From an uncultured Pelagibacteraceae bacterium (lineage in GTDB: Bacteria; Pseudomonadota; Alphaproteobacteria; Pelagibacterales; Pelagibacteraceae), in assembly GCA_902588335.1 (NCBI GenBank), contig CACIOV010000026.1, positions 1 to 10,700 of the forward strand: DNA of 10,700 bases, given 5' to 3'. The notes below the pieces were generated by a model. It saw nothing but the letters and a program-made list of their open reading frames with translations, ran no database searches and was not told the origin of the DNA. Shown here piece by piece: positions 1 to 6,782 of this stretch (its first letter is position 1; each line of letters starts with the position of its first letter). The position numbers were made by a program, and so were the translations under genes.

Positions 1-794
1 TTTTGGCTCATTTGGAATATTACTTACAAGTGGTATGGCCAGAACTATCAGTTAATGTTTTATCTACAACCGAACAATGGGCAGGGGCTGCATTAGCAGG
101 ACCTAATTCTCGAAACTTATTAAGTAAACTTTTTCCAGAAATTGATGTTTCGGATACAGCTATACCATTCATGGGATATAAAGAAGCCGACCTGTTTGGT
201 GTTCCAGCAAGAATTTTCAGAATTTCCTTTTCAGGAGAATTAGCTTACGAAATAAACGTTGAATCTGGCTATGGAATTTTTATGTGGGAAAAAATAATGG
301 AACTCGGAAAAGAAATGAACATTGAGCCTTACGGAACCGAGGCACTTTCTACTTTAAGAATAGAAATGGGACACGTAGCAGGATCAGAGATAGACGGAAG
401 AGTCATTCCTTCCGATCTTTCTCTTGAAGGTATGTTAAGTAAGAAAAAAGATTTTATTGGAAAAAGATCATTACAAAGAGAAGCATTTTTGAATCCTAAT
501 AGAGAAAAAATTGTTGGAGTAGTTCCTTTAGATAAGAAATCCATGATACCAGAAGGGTCACATTTAGTCAGCAATAGCAATGCTTCCTTACCGAACCCAA
601 AACTTGGACACATTTCAGCATCTTGCTGGAGCGTTGAATATAATAATCCTTTTTCTTTAGCCATTTTAAAGGATGGGAAAAAAAAAATAGGGGAGAAACT
701 TTACGCTGTTTCACCATTAAAAAATAAAAATATTGAAGTAGAAATAGTATCTTCGCATTATGTTGATCCAAAAGGAGAAAGGGTAAGATCATGA
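1..794 (+). CDS. soxA: Sarcosine oxidase alpha subunit, C-terminal part (5' end outside the window)
   Basis: This is the last 263 or so codons of the large subunit of heterotetrameric sarcosine oxidase, which oxidatively demethylates sarcosine to glycine and passes the methyl group to tetrahydrofolate. The reading frame is open to the left edge (first complete codon at position 3, a TTG that is internal leucine rather than a start). The family is about 1,000 residues, so about three quarters lie outside. The visible part is the folate-binding GcvT-like region followed by the GCV_T C-terminal barrel. Recognisable stretches are HLEYYLQVVWPEL, the AGPNSRNLLSKL segment, ISFSGELAYEINV, the EALSTLRIEMGH stretch, and KDFIGKRSL near the domain junction. 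The NAD/FAD and Cys-rich N-terminal parts are not visible. Its stop codon overlaps the soxG start (ATGA). soxB and soxD would be expected upstream, as in the usual soxBDAG order. Confidence 0.9.
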   Translation, partial: LAHLEYYLQVVWPELSVNVLSTTEQWAGAALAGPNSRNLLSKLFPEIDVSDTAIPFMGYKEADLFGVPARIFRISFSGELAYEINVESGYGIFMWEKIMELGKEMNIEPYGTEALSTLRIEMGHVAGSEIDGRVIPSDLSLEGMLSKKKDFIGKRSLQREAFLNPNREKIVGVVPLDKKSMIPEGSHLVSNSNASLPNPKLGHISASCWSVEYNNPFSLAILKDGKKKIGEKLYAVSPLKNKNIEVEIVSSHYVDPKGERVRS

Positions 795-1378
795 CCGCAA
801 TTTCACCTTTGCAAACTATTCATAAAAAGGGTCTTTTTGGGGATCATCACGAAAAAAACGAGAGCGATTTATTAATTGTATCAGAGATAAAAGATTTAAC
901 GATCTTACAAATTGCTCAATACAAAAAATCGAAAGTTCAACTAAACAGTATACAGATTGATGGTTTAGAATTTCCTTTACAAAACTCAAAAGTTTCGAAA
1001 AATAAAGAAACAAGAATTCTTTGGACTGCTCCTTCTATTTGGTTAGTGATTTCCAAAAAAGAGGATATCGTTAAAAAAATTAAAGAAAAATGTGACAGTA
1101 AAGACTTTGCGATAACAGATATTTCTCATTCAAGAGCAGCGATACAAATTAAAGGTTTTCAAGCCAAAGATATATTAAAAAAAGGATGTCCGATTAATAT
1201 TAATGAATTCGAAACTAACAATTGTGCCAGTACCATTTTTCATGGAATTACGATTGTAATTGATTTTGTTGATAATAATCCAGATACATTTAATTTATTT
1301 ACTTTAAGAAGTTTTGGAGAGTCATTTTATCATCATATTACTGATGCTGCGCTAGAATTTGGTTATGTAGGGATTTAA
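791..1378 (+). CDS. soxG: Sarcosine oxidase gamma subunit
   Basis: This encodes the 195-residue gamma subunit of the cytoplasmic sarcosine oxidase complex, a structural GcvT-like subunit without its own cofactor. The length is normal for the family. Recognisable segments are a short N-terminal leader, ILWTAPSIWLVIS (about residues 74-86), the TDISHSRAAIQIKG block (about 108-121) followed by the KKGCPININ stretch, CASTIFHG, and FNLFTLRSFGESFYHHI near the C-terminus. The ATG is fixed by the 4-base ATGA overlap with soxA, which implies translational coupling. A purine-rich stretch (AAAGGAGAAAGGG, 771-783) inside the soxA end can serve as ribosome binding site. It is the last gene of its operon, because the next gene converges from the other strand after 18 bases. 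The core of the protein is divergent and lysine-rich, as expected for an AT-rich genome. Confidence 0.88.
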   Translation: MTAISPLQTIHKKGLFGDHHEKNESDLLIVSEIKDLTILQIAQYKKSKVQLNSIQIDGLEFPLQNSKVSKNKETRILWTAPSIWLVISKKEDIVKKIKEKCDSKDFAITDISHSRAAIQIKGFQAKDILKKGCPININEFETNNCASTIFHGITIVIDFVDNNPDTFNLFTLRSFGESFYHHITDAALEFGYVGI

Positions 1379-1380
1379 TA

Positions 1381-1396
1381 TTTTTTATATAAAAAT
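1381..1396. terminator. Possible weak bidirectional terminator between convergent genes
   Basis: The 18-base gap between the soxG stop and the methyltransferase stop holds the perfect palindrome TTTTTATATAAAAA (1382-1395). Each arm ends in a T-run when read in its own direction, so it could slow polymerase on both strands. The stem is A/T only and thus weak. The call rests on its position between two convergent genes and is tentative. Confidence 0.3.
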
Positions 1397-2023
1397 TTAT
1401 TTTGTTATCTTGGATAAATAATACCAAGCTTTTACATCTTTATTGACAATGTAATTTGACTTAAAAAATTCTTTTATATTCCATAATTTTTTTTTCGATA
1501 TTTCTTCTATTTTTTTATCAAAACCATATTTTTCATAAATACCTTCGTTTATTGTAAAACAAATCAAACCTCCATTTTTAATTATTCTGATTAATTCTTC
1601 TAAAGCTTCTGGTTTTACGTGCCCATAAGTAAATGTACCCACACACATCACGGCATCATAAATATTAGTTTCAAATTTAAGAGGTTTGTTTAGATCAATT
1701 TTTTCAGTTTTTTTATAAATATCTTTTGGTATGAGATCCAGCATATTTTGAGAAAAATCTACTCCATCAAGATTGAAATAACCATTTTTTACTAACTCAA
1801 TACCAACAAGTCCTGTTCCACAGCCTGCATCCAATATTTTACACTTATTATTTAGTGCATATTTTTTTAAAAGTAATACAGTTTCTTTTGGAGCAGTGTA
1901 ATTTAACTCAACCATATCCTGGTTGTATTTATTTTTTTTGGTCCAATCTTGATAATATTTTAGAAGTTCTTCCGATTTTGTAATTTTGTAAATATCAAGC
2001 TTACTGTCTACATCTTTCTTCAT
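1397..2023 (-). CDS. Class I SAM-dependent methyltransferase
   Basis: This is a 208-residue soluble methyltransferase of the Methyltransf_11/25 type. The SAM-binding motif I is KILDAGCGTGLVG (residues 62-74), the motif II acidic residue is Asp89 in the GVDFS turn, and motif IV is YDAVMCVGTF (122-131), followed by the helix with EALEELIRIIKNGG before strand 5. The overall pattern, including the N-terminal lead with YQDW and TAPKE, resembles the METTL27/WBSCR27-like group of small methyltransferases, whose substrates are mostly unknown. No substrate can be named here. It is the only gene on the minus strand and sits between soxG and bhmT. A hand count gives about 26% G+C for the gene and its flanks, against about 35% in the first 300 bases around bhmT, so it may be a later insertion. 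The start is the first ATG after an 86-base divergent region; no clear Shine-Dalgarno sequence precedes it. Confidence 0.82.
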   Translation of the reverse strand: MKKDVDSKLDIYKITKSEELLKYYQDWTKKNKYNQDMVELNYTAPKETVLLLKKYALNNKCKILDAGCGTGLVGIELVKNGYFNLDGVDFSQNMLDLIPKDIYKKTEKIDLNKPLKFETNIYDAVMCVGTFTYGHVKPEALEELIRIIKNGGLICFTINEGIYEKYGFDKKIEEISKKKLWNIKEFFKSNYIVNKDVKAWYYLSKITK

Positions 2024-2084
2024 AATTTAAATTGATACAAGTGTTAAACAAAATTCTTTTCAATTCAAACAAAATATGGTTAGC

Positions 2085-2090
2085 TATAAT
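2085..2090 (+). promoter_or_regulatory. Candidate -10 box for bhmT
   Basis: A perfect TATAAT hexamer lies 19 bases before the bhmT start, in the 86-base region between divergent genes. The -35 element is poor: TTCAAT at 2059-2064 would need a 20-base spacer. If this -10 is used, transcription starts near 2097 and the leader is only about a dozen bases, without a Shine-Dalgarno sequence. A/T-rich sequence produces such hexamers by chance, so confidence is limited. Confidence 0.35.
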
Positions 2091-2109
2091 TGATTTTAAA
2101 TAATTAGTT

Positions 2110-3156
2110 ATGAGCAAAGACTTGATAAGTAGATTAAACAAGGGACCCGTTCTATGTGCGGAGGGATATCTTTTTGCAATGGAACGAAGAGGATATTTGC
2201 AAGCAGGTGCTTTTGTTCCTGAAGTAGTTTTAGAACATCCAGAAGTAGTTTCGCAATTACACAGAGAATTTATAAGAGCTGGAAGTGATGTTGTTCAAGC
2301 GTTTACTTATTATGGACATAGAGAAAAATTAAGAATAATTGGAAAAGAAAAACTTCTTGAACCACTTCAAAAAAATGCTCTAAAGATTGCAAAGGATGCA
2401 AGAAATGAATTTAAAAATTTAGATTTAATGGTAGCTGGAAATGTTGCTAATACGAACGTTTATGATCCTAATGACAAAAAAAGTAATATTGAATGTCAAA
2501 AAATGTTTGAAGAACAAATTGGTTGGGCGAAAGAAGCCGGTGCTGATTTTGTAATTGCTGAGACAATTACTTGGGTTGAAGAGTTAAAAATAGCGCTTAA
2601 AGCTATAAAAGATGCGGGATTAATTGCTGTCTGTAATTATGCATTTAGAAGAGATGGCAAAACAAGAGAAGGCACTTCGCCAGGTGAAGCGTGTAAAATT
2701 TTAGAAGATAATGGCGCGGATGTTGTTGGATTAAATTGTTTTAGAGGACCAAAAATGACTATGAAACTTTTGCCCGAAATAAGAAAAAGTGTTTCATGTC
2801 ATGTTGCGGCTTTACCAGTCCCATATAGAACGACTGAAAAAAATCCTGGGTTTTTAAATCAAACTGATGAAGGTTGTGACTGCATACCAGGTGACAATGC
2901 CTTTCCGGTCGCATTAGATAATTTATATTGTAACAGATTTGAAATGGCTGAATTTGCGAAAGAATGTGCAGAAAAAAAAATAAATTTTATCGGAATTTGT
3001 TGTGGCGCAGAACCTCATCATGTACGTGAAATGGCAGTTGCTTTGGGAAGAAAACCTATTTCATATAAATACTATCCCGATATGTCCAAGCATTATGCGC
3101 ATGGCACAGATAAAACTTTAAAAAAACATAACACCGACGCAGCAAAAACATTATAA
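2110..3156 (+). CDS. bhmT: Betaine-homocysteine S-methyltransferase
   Basis: This encodes a 348-residue cytoplasmic zinc methyltransferase that moves a methyl group from glycine betaine to homocysteine, giving dimethylglycine and methionine. The homocysteine S-methyltransferase barrel fills the protein. The three zinc ligands are visible as Cys210 (GLNCFRG) and Cys297-Cys298 (GICCGAEPHH). The betaine-type signature AFTYYGHREKL (residues 64-74) aligns with the TFTFYASEDKL segment of human BHMT that carries its betaine-contacting Tyr77, and Glu151 (IAETITWVEE) aligns with human Glu159. It lacks the long C-terminal extension of the mammalian enzyme. Two active-site-region differences are seen: AEG replaces the usual DGG (residues 17-19), and Phe35 stands where human Trp44 would be. 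The former pattern is, as I recall, normal in alphaproteobacterial homologues. The gene is followed after 9 bases by dimethylglycine dehydrogenase, which consumes its product. There is no clear Shine-Dalgarno sequence. Confidence 0.9.
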   Translation: MSKDLISRLNKGPVLCAEGYLFAMERRGYLQAGAFVPEVVLEHPEVVSQLHREFIRAGSDVVQAFTYYGHREKLRIIGKEKLLEPLQKNALKIAKDARNEFKNLDLMVAGNVANTNVYDPNDKKSNIECQKMFEEQIGWAKEAGADFVIAETITWVEELKIALKAIKDAGLIAVCNYAFRRDGKTREGTSPGEACKILEDNGADVVGLNCFRGPKMTMKLLPEIRKSVSCHVAALPVPYRTTEKNPGFLNQTDEGCDCIPGDNAFPVALDNLYCNRFEMAEFAKECAEKKINFIGICCGAEPHHVREMAVALGRKPISYKYYPDMSKHYAHGTDKTLKKHNTDAAKTL

Positions 3157-3165
3157 TTTATATTA

Positions 3166-5583
3166 ATGGAAAAACACGCCAAGGTAGTTGTAATAGGTGG
3201 AGGGGTAGTCGGTTGCTCAATACTTTATCATTTATCAAAGTTTGGATTAAAAGATTGCATACTACTTGAAAGAAAAGAATTAACTTCCGGTTCATCTTGG
3301 CATGCAGCAGGAAATGTACATGTAATTTCTTCAGATCCCAACATTTCAAGAATGATGGCCTACACAATTGGTCTTTATAAAGAAATTGAAAAAGAATCTG
3401 GCCATTCAACTGGTTTTAAACCAAGTGGAGGATTCTATTTAGCATCGAATGAAGTTTGGGCAGATTACTTAAAAAGAGAGAGATCAAAAGCAAGATACAT
3501 GGGACTTAATCAAGAATTTATTTCTCTTGAGGAAGTTAAAAAAAAACATCCACTAATAGATCCCAAAAAATATCTTTTGGCTTTGTGGGATCCTATTGAT
3601 GGAGAGGTTGATCCATCAGGAGTAACATATGCTTTTGCAAAAGCTGCTAAAGTTTATGGAGGTAAATTTTATACCAATACAGTTGTAACAGATACCAAAC
3701 AAAAAGATGATGGATCATGGAATGTAATTACAGACAAAGGAAATATAAATGCAGAAATAGTTATAAATGCAGGGGGCCTTTGGGCAAGAGAAGTCGGTAA
3801 GTTAGCTGGAATTAATTTACCAGTACAACCAATGGAACATCACTATTTAATTACTGAGGCAATACCAGAAATTGAAGAAATGGGAAAGGACAAAAGATTA
3901 CCTATAGGCACTGATTTTGAAGGCAACATTTATTTTAGACAAGAAGGAAAAGGAATGTTGCTTGGTACTTACGAACAAAAATCCACTCCATGGAAAATAA
4001 AAGGAACTCCCATAGATTTTGGTCATGAACTTTTAGAACCAAAACTAGAAAATATTCAAGATAGACTAGCAATAGGATTTAAAAGAATTCCAGCATTAGA
4101 AAAAGCTGGAATAAAAAATATTGTTAATGGTCCTTTTACTTTTGGTCCCGATGGAAGTCCACTAATAGGTCCCGTTCCTGGAAAAAAAAATTATTGGGTT
4201 GCCGTTGGTGTTATGGCTGGGTTTTGCCAAGGAGGAGGTGTAGGTAAATGTATAGCGGAATGGATAATTGATGGCGAACCTTCGATAGATGTTTGGGCAA
4301 TGGATGTAGCTCGTTTTGGAAATTATGCATCACCGGGTTATGGAACCGTAAAATCATCAGAAAATTATGAAAGAAGATTTATTATGACTTTTCCCAATGA
4401 AACATTACCAAAAGGAAGAAAACAGAAAACAACTTCTTTGTATGACCGTCTTATAGAAAAAGGAGCTGTAATGGGTGACTCATTTGGATTAGAAACTGCA
4501 CTTTGGTTTGCAAAAAATCCAAAGGATGCTCATGAAGAACCTACCTTTAAACGATCTAGATCTCATAATTATGTAGCTGAAGAGGTAAAAGCAGTAAGGA
4601 CTTCGGTTGGTGCAACCGAGATAGCAAATTTTGCAAAACATGAATTTACGGGAAAAGGAGCAAGAAAATTTCTTGATTATATTTTAGCTGGGAAAATACC
4701 TAAGCCGGGCAGAATTATTCTTACACCAATGTTAACACCCAAAGGTAAGCTTTATGGAGATTTAACCGTGGCTTGTTTAAGTGAAGAAAAATTTATGATT
4801 TTTGGATCTGGAGCAGCACAAGAAATGCATCGAAGATGGTTTGAAAAATTTTTACCTAGTAAAGATGTTAATTATAAGAATAGATCAGACGATTTTCACG
4901 GTATCGCTATCTCAGGTCCAAATTCAAGAAAGCTGTTGTCCAAAATTTGCAGGGATGATGTTTCTGATAAAATTTTTAAATTTAGAGATACTAGAGAGAC
5001 CTTTGTTGGAGGAGTTCCTGCAATATTAAATCGTATATCCTTTTCGGGTGAGTTGGGTTATGAAATTTATGTAGCTCCACAATTCCAACTAAAACTTTTT
5101 GAAGAAATTGAACTACACGGAAAAGATCTTTCTTTAAAACTTTACGGAACAAGAGCTTTGATGGCGCTAAGATTGGAAAAAAATTGGGGAGCATGGACTC
5201 TTGATTTTAGACCTGATTTTACAGCAGCCGAGTCAGGATTAGATGCATTTATTAATTGGAACAAAGATTTTATTGGAAAAGAATCAAGTTTAATTGAAAA
5301 AAAACAAGGAGTTAAAAAGAAACTTGTTACTATGACAATAGATACAAAAGACATTGATGTCACAAATGATGAGGCAATCTTAAAAGATAATAAGTGTGTA
5401 GGTTATATTACATCAGGAGGTTACGCTCATCATGTTAAAAAAAGTATGGCTCTTGGTTACGTGCCAGAAGAATTATCTAAACATGAAACCATTTTAGATG
5501 TGGAAATAAATGGAAAACTATATTTAGCACATGTAACAGACAGACCTTTATATGATGCTAATGGAGAAAAAATGAGAAACTAA
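3166..5583 (+). CDS. dmgdh: Dimethylglycine dehydrogenase, FAD- and folate-dependent
   Basis: This is an 805-residue enzyme expected to oxidise dimethylglycine to sarcosine and hand the methyl carbon to tetrahydrofolate. It has the domain order of mammalian DMGDH and Arthrobacter dimethylglycine oxidase: an FAD-binding DAO domain (about 1-370), a central FAO_M-type segment (about 373-425), a GcvT folate domain (about 430-700) and a GCV_T C-terminal barrel (about 715-800). The Rossmann motif is VIGGGVVG (9-16). His46 in SGSSWHAAG corresponds to the histidine that carries covalent FAD in DMGDH and sarcosine dehydrogenase. His225-His226 lie in the PMEHHYLIT segment expected near the flavin, and Asp532 (GDLTV) is a candidate for the folate-site acid. 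The electron acceptor is unknown because no ETF or DgcB-like gene is in the window. Sarcosine dehydrogenase is the main alternative, but pairing with bhmT and the separate soxAG genes favour dimethylglycine. The ATG at 3166 lies 9 bases past bhmT, so the two are one operon. Confidence 0.87.
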   Translation: MEKHAKVVVIGGGVVGCSILYHLSKFGLKDCILLERKELTSGSSWHAAGNVHVISSDPNISRMMAYTIGLYKEIEKESGHSTGFKPSGGFYLASNEVWADYLKRERSKARYMGLNQEFISLEEVKKKHPLIDPKKYLLALWDPIDGEVDPSGVTYAFAKAAKVYGGKFYTNTVVTDTKQKDDGSWNVITDKGNINAEIVINAGGLWAREVGKLAGINLPVQPMEHHYLITEAIPEIEEMGKDKRLPIGTDFEGNIYFRQEGKGMLLGTYEQKSTPWKIKGTPIDFGHELLEPKLENIQDRLAIGFKRIPALEKAGIKNIVNGPFTFGPDGSPLIGPVPGKKNYWVAVGVMAGFCQGGGVGKCIAEWIIDGEPSIDVWAMDVARFGNYASPGYGTVKSSENYERRFIMTFPNETLPKGRKQKTTSLYDRLIEKGAVMGDSFGLETALWFAKNPKDAHEEPTFKRSRSHNYVAEEVKAVRTSVGATEIANFAKHEFTGKGARKFLDYILAGKIPKPGRIILTPMLTPKGKLYGDLTVACLSEEKFMIFGSGAAQEMHRRWFEKFLPSKDVNYKNRSDDFHGIAISGPNSRKLLSKICRDDVSDKIFKFRDTRETFVGGVPAILNRISFSGELGYEIYVAPQFQLKLFEEIELHGKDLSLKLYGTRALMALRLEKNWGAWTLDFRPDFTAAESGLDAFINWNKDFIGKESSLIEKKQGVKKKLVTMTIDTKDIDVTNDEAILKDNKCVGYITSGGYAHHVKKSMALGYVPEELSKHETILDVEINGKLYLAHVTDRPLYDANGEKMRN

Positions 5584-5590
5584 ATTTTTT

Positions 5591-5622
5591 TTAATTTAAA
5601 TCAATAAATTAACATTTTTTTT
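5591..5622 (+). terminator. Weak terminator-like hairpin after dimethylglycine dehydrogenase
   Basis: TTAATTT (5591-5597) pairs with AAATTAA (5606-5612) around an 8-base loop, and a run of eight T residues follows at 5615-5622. It lies just after the stop at 5583 and before a 119-base gap that probably holds the next promoter. The stem has no G-C pair, so it may be inefficient. Confidence 0.4.
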
Positions 5623-5692
5623 CAATCACAAGTTGTTTTAACGGTTACATTTTTTTCCTAATTGTGCTTGAATGCATTATTAAAAATTAAAA

Positions 5693-5697
5693 GGGAG
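5693..5697 (+). promoter_or_regulatory. Strong ribosome binding site of the binding-protein gene
   Basis: GGGAG stands 5 bases before the ATG at 5703, in the purine stretch AAAAGGGAGAAAAA. It is the clearest Shine-Dalgarno sequence in the window and suits a highly expressed periplasmic binding protein. It also fixes the start codon. No convincing -35/-10 pair was found in the rest of the 5584-5702 gap, though CATTAT at 5675-5680 is a possible -10. Confidence 0.7.
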
Positions 5698-5702
5698 AAA
5701 AA

Positions 5703-6725
5703 ATGAAAACTTTTAAAAAGCTAATAATTTCTTCATTAGTTGCTTTAGGTTTTTTTGTATTAAACGTTAATGCAAATGCAGCTTGTGGGAAGCTTGTTAT
5801 TGCTGAACAAAACTGGGCATCAGCTGAATTAATGGCAAATGTCGATAAAATCATTTTAGAAAAAGGTTATGGTTGTGAAGTTGAATTAGTGCCTGGTGCT
5901 ACTATGCCAACTTTTACATCAATGAATGACAAAGGTTCACCAGACATGAACCCAGAGCAATGGGCTAATGCTGTTTATACACCTTTAAAAAAAGCCGTTT
6001 CAGAAAAAAGATTGATCATAGCTAACAAAGCGCCTATCACCGGTCTCGGTGAAGGTTGGTGGATCACTCCAGGAACTGTCAAAAAACATCCAAAGATAAA
6101 AGGCATGACAGCAATGGAAATCCTAGAACATCCAGAGTGGTTTCCATATAAAGAAGATCCTTCAAAAGGAGCTTTTGTTGGTTGCCCAGCAGGTTGGGGA
6201 TGTCAGTTAGCTAATGCAAACCTTTTCAGAGCTTTTGAAATGGAAAAAAAAGGTTGGGTGTTAGTTGACCCAGGTTCTGCTGCAGGTTTAGATGGTTCAA
6301 TTGCTAAGGCAGCCGATTCAGGAAATCCTTGGCTTGGATATTATTGGAACCCAACTTCTATAGTTGGAAAATATAGTCTGATACCAGTTGATTTCGGAGT
6401 ACCTTTTGCAGGTAGAGATAATTGGGATAACTGTATAACTCTTGCTGAACAAGATTGTGCAGATCCTAAACCTACTGCATGGACAAAATCAGAAGTTAAT
6501 TCTATCGTCACAGCAAATTTTGCTAAAACTGGAGGAAAAGACGCTTTGAAATATGTTGAGAAACGTACTTTCCCAGGTGAGGTAATGAATGGAATGCTTG
6601 TGTACATGGCTGATAACCAAGCAAAAGGTTCAGATGCAGCAATTGAGTTTTTGAAAAAGCATGAGAAGATCTGGGGTAAATGGGTATCTTCAGCTGCTAA
6701 GAAAAAAATCAAAGCTGGTCTTTAA
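5703..6725 (+). CDS. Periplasmic substrate-binding protein of a quaternary-amine ABC transporter (ProX/OpuAC/TmoX family)
   Basis: This is a 340-residue exported binding protein of the OpuAC family, which captures glycine betaine, proline betaine, choline, DMSP or trimethylamine N-oxide in the periplasm. Residues 1-26 form a signal peptide: lysines at 2, 5 and 6, a hydrophobic core, and an ANA cleavage site before Ala27. Many tryptophans suit an aromatic cage for a methylated cation: Trp38 (AEQNWASAE), Trp87, Trp119-Trp120 (GEGWWITP), Trp210 and Trp215 (PWLGYYWNPTS). Six cysteines fall into likely pairs (28/58, 161/167, 244/252), which could be disulfides in the periplasm. The AEQNWASAE, CPAGWGC and PWLGYYW blocks resemble, from memory, the TmoX (trimethylamine N-oxide) branch as well as alphaproteobacterial betaine binders, so the ligand is open. 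The betaine catabolic genes upstream favour glycine betaine. A strong hairpin separates it from the permease gene. Confidence 0.85.
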   Translation: MKTFKKLIISSLVALGFFVLNVNANAACGKLVIAEQNWASAELMANVDKIILEKGYGCEVELVPGATMPTFTSMNDKGSPDMNPEQWANAVYTPLKKAVSEKRLIIANKAPITGLGEGWWITPGTVKKHPKIKGMTAMEILEHPEWFPYKEDPSKGAFVGCPAGWGCQLANANLFRAFEMEKKGWVLVDPGSAAGLDGSIAKAADSGNPWLGYYWNPTSIVGKYSLIPVDFGVPFAGRDNWDNCITLAEQDCADPKPTAWTKSEVNSIVTANFAKTGGKDALKYVEKRTFPGEVMNGMLVYMADNQAKGSDAAIEFLKKHEKIWGKWVSSAAKKKIKAGL

Positions 6726-6737
6726 AATATAATTTAT

Positions 6738-6774
6738 TTAACGAGCCTATTACAAATAGGCTCGTTAATTTTTT
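6738..6774 (+). terminator. Perfect 14-bp hairpin plus T-run between binding protein and permease genes
   Basis: TTAACGAGCCTATT (6738-6751) and AATAGGCTCGTTAA (6755-6768) are exact inverted repeats around a 3-base loop, followed by six T residues (6769-6774). This has the form of an intrinsic terminator and is the most GC-rich palindrome in the window. It starts 12 bases after the binding-protein stop and ends just before the GAGG ribosome binding site of the permease. It probably acts as a partial terminator or 3'-end stabiliser, giving more binding protein than permease; leaky read-through would express the downstream genes. Confidence 0.85.
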
Positions 6775-6782
6775 GAGGCAAA

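Noticed and set aside
329..664. Minus-strand open frame of 111 codons opposite soxA
   Set aside because: It lies entirely within the strongly supported soxA frame and resembles no family; it is a shadow of that gene.
678..687. Long A-run near the soxA end, possible frameshift
   Set aside because: The frame reads straight through as GDGKKKIGEKL, keeps the family pattern after it, and ends at the expected overlap with soxG.
3157..3165. Possible glycine or SAM riboswitch before dimethylglycine dehydrogenase
   Set aside because: The gap to bhmT is only 9 bases, far too short for any aptamer.
5584..5702. Riboswitch or small RNA in the 119-base gap before the binding-protein gene
   Set aside because: Apart from an A/T-only hairpin, a T-run and a strong ribosome site, no stable paired structure or known aptamer core is visible.
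6341..6712. Minus-strand open frame of 123 codons opposite the binding-protein gene
   Set aside because: Fully contained in the binding-protein gene, no ribosome site or recognisable motif; a shadow frame.
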